The notes under the pieces were generated by a model. It worked only from the letters and a program-made list of their open reading frames with translations, had not been told where the DNA came from and ran no database searches. This document shows, in pieces, positions 9,310 to 16,855 of a stretch of DNA of 64,000 nt; within the stretch, counting starts at the first letter, position 1; each line of letters starts with the position of its first letter. Made by a program: the position numbers and the translations under genes. The DNA comes from Bradyrhizobium diazoefficiens (GTDB taxonomy: Bacteria > Pseudomonadota > Alphaproteobacteria > Rhizobiales > Xanthobacteraceae), in assembly GCF_016612535.1 (NCBI RefSeq), contig NZ_JAENXS010000006.1, positions 96,544-160,543 on the forward strand, read 5' to 3'.

Positions 9310-9480
9310 CCGGAGCCGTCAAAAGCCGGGCCGCCTGGTCCAGCAGTTGAGTTCTTCCACGCATAGAACGGGTCCGGGTAACCACCTCATGGCGCTGAGC
9401 CAGATCGGTCGGCATCGCCTGCTCCGCCACGCCTCCCAGTGCATCTTTGCCTTCAGCGCCTTGTCACGGAGAGCCCCCCA
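9310..9480 (-). mobile_element. Decayed IS3-family OrfA fragment
   Basis: On the minus strand the frames spliced together read like an IS3 OrfA helix-turn-helix: KALKAK, then EQAMPTDLAQRHEV, then YPDPFYAWKN and LLDQAARLL, matching the usual arrangement of KAKVALEAL, ELASRYEVHPNQI-YAWK and LLDGAARAF. At least two frameshifts separate the pieces and OrfB is missing. No terminal repeats were recognised. Confidence 0.55.
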
Positions 9481-9901
9481 CCAAGCATGTGGCGTCGGGT
9501 ACGTGACGATCCAACTGATATTGTCGGAAATCATTCAGCGCCCATTGTCGGTTTTGCGACAATTCGAGCATGTAACGCGACCCACGCTTCAAGCTTCTTG
9601 AAGATGCTTGTATCAAGCGCTGGCTGAAGCGCCAGCGTCAGTTCGGCACGCTTTTTGCGTGTTGGAAGGGCATCATCGAGCAATCGGTGATGTCGGGCGG
9701 ATCCAGCGTCCCACATTAGCCTACGTTGGGCCACCGCGTTGAAATCGGAACGAGGTGGTATGAACCGGTACATCTGGACGGTTGCGGCGCGGTCGCTCAC
9801 GGCGCTCGTCGGGATCTCCTCGGGGTGTACGAATACGAAGCCGCGCGCGTACGACAGGACTGTGTACCTGTACGCAAGCATTGTGAATAGATAGAGTCCT
9901 G
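9481..9901. other. Gap upstream of the PurC-like gene
   Basis: An open minus-strand frame (9531-9881) has no recognisable domain. The region presumably contains the promoter of the gene starting at 9902, but no clear element stands out. Confidence 0.35.
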
Positions 9902-10675
9902 ATGCAGCCTATCGAATCAGCCGCGTTTCCAGATCCAGACCACTGGCGCTCCAAGTTCGACGATTTGCCTTTGCTGATCGAGGGCGAGTCGAAGGTGATC
10001 CGCGTTATCGACGATCAAAACGTGATCGTGCGTTTAAAGCCCACGTTGTTTTCGTACTCTGCAAATCGCGCTGCCACAGTTGATGGCACCGACTGGTTAC
10101 GTCTACGCATCAGCGAGCGGCTTTGGCGGACGCTAGAGACTGAGGGTGTGCCTTCCACGATCGTTCACGTTGGTGAAGACTATTACATCAGTCGGCGAGT
10201 TGCGGCTCCGCCTATCGAGGTCATCGTGAAGGCAGCCTATGTCGGCACACCAAAACATATCTATCTCGGGCTGGAGACTTTCCCAACCCGCCATGGCGGA
10301 TACCTCCGACCCGATCAGCGACACGAACCCTATGTGCGCTTCGACTGGCGCAACCCGCTCCCACATCGGGACGAATGCATGCCGGATTGGCTCGCGAACC
10401 GCTTCATCGATACGGATGCTGCGAGGCATTTGGCCTTACGCGCCTTCAAGGCGCTGGCGAGAGTCTTGGCGTCGTGCGAAATTGAACTCCTCGATATTTG
10501 TTTTTTTATCACCGCCGAAGGCGATGCGATATTTGGCGAGGTTTCGCCAGACTGCATGCGAGCCAAGCACACATCAAATGATTTAGACAAGGACCTGTGG
10601 CGGAAGGGCAAAGATCCGGAGATTATCCTTCGCCAGTGGCGAGCGTTTCTGGATCGGCTGAAAGCGCTTTCATAG
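9902..10675 (+). CDS. SAICAR synthetase-like (PurC-family) protein
   Basis: The 257-residue protein resembles phosphoribosylaminoimidazole-succinocarboxamide synthase, which joins aspartate to CAIR in purine synthesis. Supporting stretches: an N-terminal lysine-rich GESKVIRVIDDQNVIVRLKP strand pair, the central IEVIVKAAYVGTPKHIYLGL, and a C-terminal LLDICFFITAEGDAIFGEVSPD followed by a DKDLWRKG block, which matches the family's ExSPDxxR...DKDxxR. It is divergent from housekeeping PurC and sits with a HAD phosphatase two bases downstream, not in a pur operon. It may be a paralogue making a ligated imidazole or other carboxamide in a specialised pathway (inferred). Confidence 0.7.
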   Translation: MQPIESAAFPDPDHWRSKFDDLPLLIEGESKVIRVIDDQNVIVRLKPTLFSYSANRAATVDGTDWLRLRISERLWRTLETEGVPSTIVHVGEDYYISRRVAAPPIEVIVKAAYVGTPKHIYLGLETFPTRHGGYLRPDQRHEPYVRFDWRNPLPHRDECMPDWLANRFIDTDAARHLALRAFKALARVLASCEIELLDICFFITAEGDAIFGEVSPDCMRAKHTSNDLDKDLWRKGKDPEIILRQWRAFLDRLKALS

Positions 10676-10677
10676 AG

Positions 10678-11397
10678 ATGAGCAATCCTGGAGCCATCAT
10701 CTTTGACTGGGGTAACACCCTTTGCGACTATCCATTACGGACCGAGGCCGAACAGATTGAGTTCTTGCATGATTTCCTCATCGATCCGTCCAGCTTTACA
10801 GGTTTGGCCACCGTCCCAGCGCCGAGATCCATCGCTAGCGCAACATTGCAGGCGCTGAACAGAGAGCGCGAGGATTGTCGTGTGATTTCTTTCGCCGACC
10901 GGTTGAGATGCGCGTTGGCACCTGACATGGATGACGCGGATGCAAGGGTACTCGAGCTGCGTCTCTGCAACAGAATCTTTGCTGGTGGCCAGCTCATGCC
11001 AGGAGCGGAGAAAGTCATTACTACGGTTCACCGCATGGGCTACCGGACAGCAATCTTGTCCAATACGCCTTGGGGAACGAGCCATACGTTGTGGCGAGCC
11101 GAGGTCGCTCGGCACACAAATGTCAGCCGCAACTGCGATCTTGTCATGTTCTGCGGCGATTGCGGCTATCGCAAACCCAGCAAAGCCGCTTTTGACGCCT
11201 GTTTAGACTTTTTGCGGGAGGCGCCAGACAATGTCATGATGGTAGGTGACAGCTTTCGCTCGGACGTTCTGGGCGCACGCGGCGCGGGATGCCAAGCAGT
11301 CTGGTTTTGCCGTGACGCCTCGCTACCAAAAGACAAATCAGTCGCTGTCATGACGACGCTCGATGACATTATTACGCTCTTGGGCGAGGGGGCGTAA
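10678..11397 (+). CDS. HAD-superfamily hydrolase
   Basis: A 239-residue haloacid dehalogenase-like phosphatase. All four HAD motifs are visible: motif I IIFDWGNTLCDYP (the second catalytic Asp is replaced by Gly: D-W-G-N-T), motif II AILSNTPWG, motif III Lys in RKPSKAAFDACL, and motif IV MVGDSFRSDVLGARGAG. The DWGNT variant of motif I occurs in several HAD subgroups that keep only the nucleophile Asp. The start overlaps the end of the PurC-like gene region by position (stop 10675, ATG 10678), so the two are almost certainly co-transcribed and may act on the same phosphorylated intermediate. Confidence 0.85.
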   Translation: MSNPGAIIFDWGNTLCDYPLRTEAEQIEFLHDFLIDPSSFTGLATVPAPRSIASATLQALNREREDCRVISFADRLRCALAPDMDDADARVLELRLCNRIFAGGQLMPGAEKVITTVHRMGYRTAILSNTPWGTSHTLWRAEVARHTNVSRNCDLVMFCGDCGYRKPSKAAFDACLDFLREAPDNVMMVGDSFRSDVLGARGAGCQAVWFCRDASLPKDKSVAVMTTLDDIITLLGEGA

Positions 11398-11520
11398 GCA
11401 AGATCGGTCATTTCATTTCTGGAGGAAGCGCTGGTGACTCCGGATGCCTCTACGCCACCCTGAGATTGAGCCCTATAGCTGGTGCGCTGGGAAACCGGCA
11501 AGGGAGTAGGTGGTGGAAGT
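11398..11520. terminator. Possible transcription end after the HAD gene
   Basis: A short spacer between the HAD gene and IS110 debris. No strong hairpin with a T-run is visible, so a terminator is assumed from position only. Confidence 0.15.
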
Positions 11521-11810
11521 CTACTGCGAAGCAAGAGTAGGCGCCGCCCTTCTCTTTATCGGCACGAACCGCATGCTCGGCCGCGTCACCGCCTCGCAGA
11601 TTGCTTCTGCATCGGTCGTGTCGTTCTTACCGCGTTTGAGGAAAGCCTTCACCGCTCGGCGGCACCAGCCGGACCTCGTGCCCAAGCGCGATCTATTCGC
11701 GCACCCGATTGTGCGGAGTCGCGCGCCTCGATACTGATCAGGCGCGGAGCGAAGCGGGCTAAGCACGCCAGCAAATCGATCTATTGCGCAGAAAAGCTGA
11801 CGTCGCCGCG
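11521..11810 (-). mobile_element. IS110-family transposase fragment
   Basis: On the minus strand VKAFLKRGKNDTTDAEAICE, followed by AVTRPSMRFVPIK, is the diagnostic RuvC-like region of IS110 (DEDD) transposases. Upstream pieces in shifted frames (IALGHEVRLVPP) extend the match toward the N-terminus. The element is cut off after FVPIK by a stop and lacks the Tnp20 domain. The same N-terminal and leader region reappears in worse condition at about 25,800-26,095, in both cases next to P450 sequence. Confidence 0.8.
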
Positions 11811-12206
11811 ACGGCCACAATCACCAAAACTCGTTCTTGGTCTGACATTCAGCGACGGGATCGAGGTCAGTCAACCCACAGCCGCCGCCTCCTGACCGGC
11901 CAACCCGTCACCAGAATTCAGCGGTAGCTCGCAATGACGCTGAAACCAGCTGAGCTGGTATGCGAGGAACAATTATAGCAATCAACGCGAGCTCACGCTC
12001 CTCTCAATTATGGTAGGGGAGCTGCGCTCCAGCCTGCGTTATTGTTCGACCATTCGAACCGGTCAATCGCTCGCAACCCAAAGCGCCGCAGCGGGCGGGA
12101 AATTGGGGTCGGTCACTCAAAATTCGTGGGAAGCTCTCATTGCCGCCGTGGGAATTCGCACCAGGCGAAAGCAGGCAGGATGAGAGGTTAAGGCCGGAGG
12201 GCGATC
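11811..12206 (+). promoter_or_regulatory. Upstream region of the P450, shared with two other sites
   Basis: Roughly 395 bases without a gene. The left part (11,811-11,935) aligns with 25,960-26,095 (ccacaatca, actcgttctt, gccgcctcctgac-ggcc blocks) and is probably the non-coding end of the IS110 element. The right part (~12,060-12,206) aligns with 28-172 and should hold the P450 promoter. ggaggg at 12,195-12,200 is a good ribosome-binding site. No -24/-12 or nod-box motif was recognised. Confidence 0.4.
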
Positions 12207-13448
12207 ATGAATACAGTATTGGCAGGTCACGCACGCGAGGGGGCACATGACGTTCTTCTGAGCGACCTGGATGTCAGCGACATCAAGCGCTTTCAGGATG
12301 ACAGCATTTGGCCCTACTTCGAGCGGTTACGAAAGGAAGATCCCGTCCACTACTGCCAAGATAGCCCCTACGGTCCCTATTGGTCTATAACAAAATACCA
12401 TGACATCGTTGCAGTCGACATGACTCACGGAGTGTTCTCGTCAGAGCAAGGGGTCACGATCGTCGATGTGCCGGAGGAGTATTGGACTCCGAGTTTCATC
12501 AAGATGAGCCCTCCGAAACATGGCGAGCAACGCAACACGATCAGTCCGATCCTGGCGCCGGAGAACCTGGCCAAGCTCGAAGGCTTGATCCGTCAGCGGG
12601 TCAAGGCCGTTCTGGATGGCTTGCCGCGCAATGGAACCTTCGATTGGGTTGATAAGGTCTCGGTCGAGTTGACCACGCAAATGTTGGCGACGCTGTTTGA
12701 CTTTCCGTTTGAGGATCGGCGGCTGCTGACTTATTGGTCGGACATTGCCGCCACAACTCCGCGTACCGGCCACGAGATCGACACCTGGGAGAAGCGACGG
12801 GCAGTCCTGTCCGGGTGCTTGGACTATTTCACAGGCCTTTGGAACGAACGCAAGAATGGCGAGCCCCGCGCCGACCTGATTTCGATGATGGCGCACGCAC
12901 CGGTTACCCGGAATATGGAGCCGCGCGAGTTCCTGGGTAACCTCATCCTGCTGATCGTGGGCGGGAACGACACGACGCGCAATTCGATGAGTGGAAGCGT
13001 ATTGTTCATGAACCAGAATCCGTCCGAACTCCGGAAGCTACGCGATACTCCTCGGCTGGTGTCGAGCGCCGTCTCCGAGATCATACGCTACCAGGCGCCG
13101 ATCGCACACATGCGCCGGACCGCCGCGGTCGATATCGTGATAGGCAACAAGCATATCAGACGAGGCGATAAGGTCGTCATGTGGTACATTTCCGGGAACC
13201 GGGACGATGAGGTCATCGACCAGGCCGACAGCTTCATCATCGATCGGAAGACTCCACGCCAACATCTCTCGTTCGGATTTGGCATCCATCGCTGCGTCGG
13301 TAGACATCTTGCGGAACTGCAGCTGAAGATCCTTTGGGAAGAAATGCTGAACAGGCGCCTCGACGTCAAGGTTGTCGGCGAGCCGGAGCGCGTCCCATCC
13401 AACTTTGTGCACGGATATTCTGCCCTCCCAGTGCGGATTGCGGCTTAG
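12207..13448 (+). CDS. Cytochrome P450, CYP153-like
   Basis: A complete 413-residue bacterial P450. The I-helix reads LIVGGNDTTRNS (~249-260), the K-helix ExxR is E291-I-I-R294, and the haem loop is FGFGIHRCVG (356-365) with Cys363 as axial ligand. The stretches YGPYWSITKYHDI, MSPPKHGEQR and VSVELTTQMLATLFDFPFE closely follow CYP153 enzymes, which hydroxylate alkanes and other aliphatic chains at the terminal carbon. CYP153s need a ferredoxin and ferredoxin reductase; neither is adjacent. Start supported by ggaggg. Two decayed copies (173 and 26,100) show the locus was duplicated. Family assignment fairly sure, substrate inferred. Confidence 0.85.
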   Translation: MNTVLAGHAREGAHDVLLSDLDVSDIKRFQDDSIWPYFERLRKEDPVHYCQDSPYGPYWSITKYHDIVAVDMTHGVFSSEQGVTIVDVPEEYWTPSFIKMSPPKHGEQRNTISPILAPENLAKLEGLIRQRVKAVLDGLPRNGTFDWVDKVSVELTTQMLATLFDFPFEDRRLLTYWSDIAATTPRTGHEIDTWEKRRAVLSGCLDYFTGLWNERKNGEPRADLISMMAHAPVTRNMEPREFLGNLILLIVGGNDTTRNSMSGSVLFMNQNPSELRKLRDTPRLVSSAVSEIIRYQAPIAHMRRTAAVDIVIGNKHIRRGDKVVMWYISGNRDDEVIDQADSFIIDRKTPRQHLSFGFGIHRCVGRHLAELQLKILWEEMLNRRLDVKVVGEPERVPSNFVHGYSALPVRIAA

Positions 13449-13451
13449 CAA

Positions 13452-13526
13452 GAGCATGATCCGAAAAGAGCGAAGCGGTTTTCTTCCGCGGCAAACGCAG
13501 AACGCGTTGGCGCGGAGATCATGCTC
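13452..13526. repeat. Palindromic repeat after the P450 (GAGCATGATC arms)
   Basis: gagcatgatc (13,452-13,461) and its reverse complement gatcatgctc (13,517-13,526) bracket a GC-rich ~55-base core, starting three bases after the P450 stop. Same arm family as at 1747-1783. It can fold into a long hairpin and may stabilise or end the P450 transcript. Confidence 0.6.
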
Positions 13527-13589
13527 AAGCAACAACCCAAAGCGCGATGATGCTTCGTCCTCATCTCATCGCGCTTTATGGAGCAGGCT

Positions 13590-14085
13590 CCCACCCGATG
13601 TCGCGCCGCGCCTTATCGAGCTTGTCACGAACGTCCCGAGCCGTGAGCTGTTCCTGACCCAACAAATCTCGGATGTCTCGCGTCAGATCGCGGTGAAATG
13701 CCTACGTATGTGCCGAAGATGGCACGCTCGGCAAACCAGCGTCTGGCCTCATGCGATTGAGCCAACACGCCTCGTTGCAGGCTTGTGTAGGTTTCCAGAA
13801 CATCCCGCGTGGCGGCGAGGATCTGGCTGGCGCGGCTGAATTGGTAGCGGTTGTCCTCAATCGCCGGGGTATGCGACTTGGCGGCTTCAGCGTCGAACTA
13901 CCGGACATGTTCGTAAGGCTGCGGCCGGTCGTCGATGATGATGACCGCATCTCCGTCGAAGTCGCCATCAAGCCTTCTGTTCACCGGGCGGGACCGCAGC
14001 CACCCGATCCTGGGCGTAACTCCGTCGCCTGGAGAATGGCCACGGCATGTCAACCCATCGAGAATGCGCCCGAATAGGCATCGGA
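13590..14085 (-). pseudogene. Decayed gene of unknown family with a DGDFDGD motif
   Basis: One minus frame can be followed for about 115 codons with one TAG: GVTPRIGWLRSRPVNRRL, then DGDFDGDAVIIIDDRPQPYE, then after the stop FDAEAAKSHTPAIEDNRYQF and SQILAATRDVLETYTSLQRG, running on as VLAQSHEARRWFAERAIFGTYVGIS. The coherent, protein-like reading across a stop indicates a recently broken gene. A later frameshift brings in a fragment near RRDIGWEP. I do not recognise the family; the acidic DxDFDGD stretch recalls metal-binding loops but that is only a resemblance. Confidence 0.45.
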
Positions 14086-14375
14086 GACAACGGGAACTCG
14101 GCGGCCGTCTTTTTCGAACGATTGGCTACTGCTGAGCTCGGAGGCCTGCAATTGTCAGACTTCCCGTTTAATCCGTCACAACGCCTTGGTCTAAAGCGAC
14201 CCAGATCGTACGGCGGCGCGTTATGTCGCGATGGGCTAGCTCGCGGCTGAAGCCAACGCCCTCGGCCATCGGTTGAAGAAAGTAGTGCGCAAGGACATTT
14301 CGGAGCGCTCCATAAGGCTTGCGATTGGTCGCGAACTGGATTGGCCTCAAGCGTCTTTGGTTTAAATTTTATGTA
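14086..14375. other. Gap left of the AbiE operon
   Basis: Continuation of decayed DNA. A 60-codon minus frame (14,168-14,350) is open but without identity. Confidence 0.35.
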
Positions 14376-14379
14376 GGAA

Positions 14380-14419
14380 AATCCCTGTTTTTCGGGGATT
14401 TAGCGACATAGTACTATGT
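14380..14419. promoter_or_regulatory. Twin inverted repeats in the antitoxin promoter
   Basis: aatccctg (14,380-14,387) is followed six bases later by a near-complement cggggatt (14,393-14,400), and acatagtactatgt (14,406-14,419) is a perfect 14-base palindrome. A tgtaca hexamer lies at 14,448-14,453, just before the ATG at 14,456. The stretch is AT-rich relative to its surroundings. AbiEi antitoxins are known to repress their own promoters by binding inverted repeats, so these are probable operators. Confidence 0.55.
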
Positions 14420-14455
14420 TGAAAAATGCCCACATTTCGGGTATATTTGTACATA

Positions 14456-15274
14456 ATGCTTGATAGACGCCGAACGCTTTCCTCGTACCTGACGGACCTG
14501 CTGGCCAGCGGGCGGGTATCTTTTACCCGGGACGAGGCCATCGCTGAATTGGGTACGACTGCTCGGGGGTTTCTCGCCGCAGCAAAACGCCTGCAAAACA
14601 AAAAGACCCTCATCAATCCGCGGCAGGGCTTCTACGTGGTCGTCCCGCCGCAATACCTGGCTCGTGGCGCGCCTCCGCCTCAGTGGTACATCGACGACCT
14701 AATGAAGCATGAGGGCCACCCTTACTACGTCGGATTGCTGAAGGCCGCCGAGATACACGGAGCTTCCCATCAAGCGGTCATGCAATTTCAGACCATAACA
14801 GACAAGCGGATACCTAAAACCCGCGCTGGCCGTTCGATCCTCACCTTCTTCTATCGCAAAGACATAAGCGTTCTCACGGAAGCGATCACAGACCACAAAA
14901 CGGATACTGGTCACTTCAAGCTATCGTCTCCCGAACTTACGGGGCTTGACGTACTCCGCTACCTGCACGCGGCCGGGACGATAGACAGCATAGCCACCGT
15001 GCTTTCCGATCTTGGCGCCAAAATGAAGGCAAGAGAGCTGCAAAAACTCGCGCCCGCCTTTGAGCGCTCCGTCGTCCAGCGGCTCGGCTACCTGCTCGAC
15101 TTTGTCAAACACGGCCAGGCCGCCGAAGGGCTTCACGCCCACCTGCAAAGCGAAAAGCAGCTGCCCTGGGTCGACCTCGATCCATCCAAGCGTGCTGGCA
15201 AATCCCGCAATCCCGCCGAGCGCGACGCCCGCTGGAATGTTCTGGTTCACCGTCGTCCGGAGCTCGATCAATGA
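14456..15274 (+). CDS. abiEi: AbiEi-type antitoxin / transcriptional autorepressor
   Basis: A 272-residue protein with an N-terminal winged-helix part (LASGRVSFTRDEAIAELGTT, then AKRLQNKKTLINPRQGFYVV) and the body typical of AbiEi antitoxins (PPPQWYIDDLMKHEGHPYYV, GLLKAAEIHGASHQAVMQFQ, then ELTGLDVLRYLHAAG). In type IV toxin-antitoxin systems this protein counteracts the nucleotidyltransferase toxin without direct binding and represses the operon. The ATG at 14,456 is preferred over 14,426 because it places the palindromes upstream of the coding region. Its stop overlaps the toxin start (ATGA at 15,271), the normal operon layout. Confidence 0.85.
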   Translation: MLDRRRTLSSYLTDLLASGRVSFTRDEAIAELGTTARGFLAAAKRLQNKKTLINPRQGFYVVVPPQYLARGAPPPQWYIDDLMKHEGHPYYVGLLKAAEIHGASHQAVMQFQTITDKRIPKTRAGRSILTFFYRKDISVLTEAITDHKTDTGHFKLSSPELTGLDVLRYLHAAGTIDSIATVLSDLGAKMKARELQKLAPAFERSVVQRLGYLLDFVKHGQAAEGLHAHLQSEKQLPWVDLDPSKRAGKSRNPAERDARWNVLVHRRPELDQ

Positions 15275-16149
15275 TCCCGGCCATGAACATCGTTGCGTGG
15301 AGCAAAACGGCTCCATGGCCGGAAGATCGGCAGGTAGAGCAGGATCTCATTATATCCCGCGCGCTCGTAGAAATCTTCAAGGATGATTATCTGAAGAAAG
15401 AACTGCGGTTTCGTGGCGGCACCGCACTCAATAAACTGCACTTTCCACGCGCATATCGGTACTCGGAAGATATCGATCTTACACGCACAACCGAGGGTCC
15501 TGTCGGTCCAATTCTCGACCATCTCCGAGCTGTGCTGGAGCCGTGGATGGGCCGCGGCCATTACGATCTCGGAGAGATAGGACCAAGGCTCACTTTTACG
15601 ATCAAAGCCGAGCATGAAAACGCCTCGCAGGCTATTCGAGTCAAAATCGAAATCGCCACACGCGAACGTACCGCCTACGACGGAGAGAAGGCCTTCCCAC
15701 TCGAGGTTAAGAACCCCTGGTTCAACGGAAAAGCGGATATTGCGTCGTTCAGCCGAGAAGAAATGCTAGCGACGAAACTCCGTGCACTTCTCCAACGCGA
15801 TAAAGGCCGGGATCTCGTTGATCTTGCGAAGGCCGTTGTGCTGTTTGATGGGCTCGAGGCTGCACGTGTCGTCGAGCTGTTTGGCAAATATCTGAGTGCG
15901 TCCGGCCAGACCATTTCTCGGGCCGAGGCTGAGGAGCGCATGTGGGCAAAGCTGGAAGACCCCTCTTTTTTGGCCGACGTGCGCCCGCTGATGGCTCCCG
16001 ATGATGCGGAAGATTTTGACTCCGACGCGGAGCGCACCGCGTTCGTGACCGTGTTCACTGAATTCGTAAAGCGTGTACCGGGCCAAGCCTGGTTGGATAC
16101 GCCCGCCAAGGCGAAAAAGAACGAAATGCCTGAATTGGCCAAAGCCTAG
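15271..16149 (+). CDS. abiEii: AbiEii/AbiGii-family nucleotidyltransferase toxin
   Basis: A 292-residue protein of the DNA polymerase-beta-like nucleotidyltransferase family. The N-terminal signature is intact: LRFRGGTALNKLH followed by YRYSEDIDLT, giving the GG-x-A and D-x-D metal-binding residues. The YSRE/Lys stretch around SREEMLATKLRALLQRDKGRDLVDL, quoted here as spanning about residues 165-190, matches the family's second conserved block. AbiEii enzymes transfer nucleotides to RNA targets such as tRNA and cause reversible growth arrest and phage abortive infection. Two in-frame starts exist (15,271 and 15,283). All catalytic residues appear present, so the pair is probably functional. 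Confidence 0.85.
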   Translation: MIPAMNIVAWSKTAPWPEDRQVEQDLIISRALVEIFKDDYLKKELRFRGGTALNKLHFPRAYRYSEDIDLTRTTEGPVGPILDHLRAVLEPWMGRGHYDLGEIGPRLTFTIKAEHENASQAIRVKIEIATRERTAYDGEKAFPLEVKNPWFNGKADIASFSREEMLATKLRALLQRDKGRDLVDLAKAVVLFDGLEAARVVELFGKYLSASGQTISRAEAEERMWAKLEDPSFLADVRPLMAPDDAEDFDSDAERTAFVTVFTEFVKRVPGQAWLDTPAKAKKNEMPELAKA

Positions 16150-16153
16150 GGCC

Positions 16154-16540
16154 ATGACACGCCCGAACGCACCGATCGCATTTGCTGCGCCGACGGCTAC
16201 GAGCTTCATTCGTTGGGTTGGAAGGCGTTTCAACAACTATGCGTGTCTGTTGCCTCAGAGGTTTGGGGGTCAAACCGTTCAGGGCTTCTTCGACGCAGAT
16301 GATGGCGGTCGGGATGGCGCGTTCTACGGAATTTGGAGCTCTAGCAAGGGTGAGACGTTCACAGGCAACTTCACGGTTCAATGCAAGTTTTCGCAGAAGG
16401 TCTACCGGCACCTGAGGCTAACTTTCCTGAAGGATGAACTCGCCAAAGCTGCTCGTCTCGCGTCACAGTGGCTCGCGGACAACTATTTTCAACGCGAGGA
16501 CATCGAAAGCATCGAAGCCATCGTTTACATACAAATCGAA
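16154..16540 (+). pseudogene. Truncated nuclease-like gene behind the AbiE pair
   Basis: A frame starting four bases after the toxin stop is coherent for ~130 codons: IRWVGRRFNNYACLLPQRFG, GFFDADDGGRDGAFYGIW, then ETFTGNFTVQCKFSQKVYRH. The G-RDGAFYG...TVQCKF spacing resembles the D-(E/Q)xK core of restriction-endonuclease-fold proteins such as Mrr-like nucleases. After about 16,540 the reading changes to low-complexity, arginine/serine-rich sequence with no family character, although the frame stays open to 16,993. I read this as a gene cut by a recombination junction. Position and spacing suggest it was a third member of the operon. Confidence 0.5.
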
Positions 16541-16855
16541 AAAGACTGCCGTCACTTAGCGCCCGGCCAAGGGCCGCGCCTTCGCTCCGCATCTAGCCAT
16601 GAGCGATCAAAGGATCGTCCTAGCCTTGGGAAGGCCTTCTGCTTTTGCCTGGCCGTGGACGTGGTCTCCTTGCAGCTTGATTGGGGGGGGACGTGGACGC
16701 GCCATAGCGATTTCGGATCCGGCAGCACGAAACGCGATCTGTCGTCGACGCCCCAAGGACCAGCGCCAGACTGTTTCTGCGTCCGTGTCGCCAGTGGACC
16801 TGAGGGAAACGTCGGCGGGCTGTGTCACGCGAAGGCGATTCCTCGCTTCAATGCG
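16541..16855. other. Junction region without a recognisable gene
   Basis: About 315 bases between the truncated nuclease-like gene and the convergent end of the dihaem cytochrome gene. A run of eight G at 16,682-16,690 is notable. No terminator with T-run or IS end recognised. Confidence 0.35.

Noticed and set aside
14456..16149. Reading the AbiE pair as an ordinary nucleotidyltransferase/regulator of metabolism
   Set aside because: The ATGA overlap, the GGTALNK...YSEDIDL signature and the AbiEi-type partner together point to a type IV toxin-antitoxin system.
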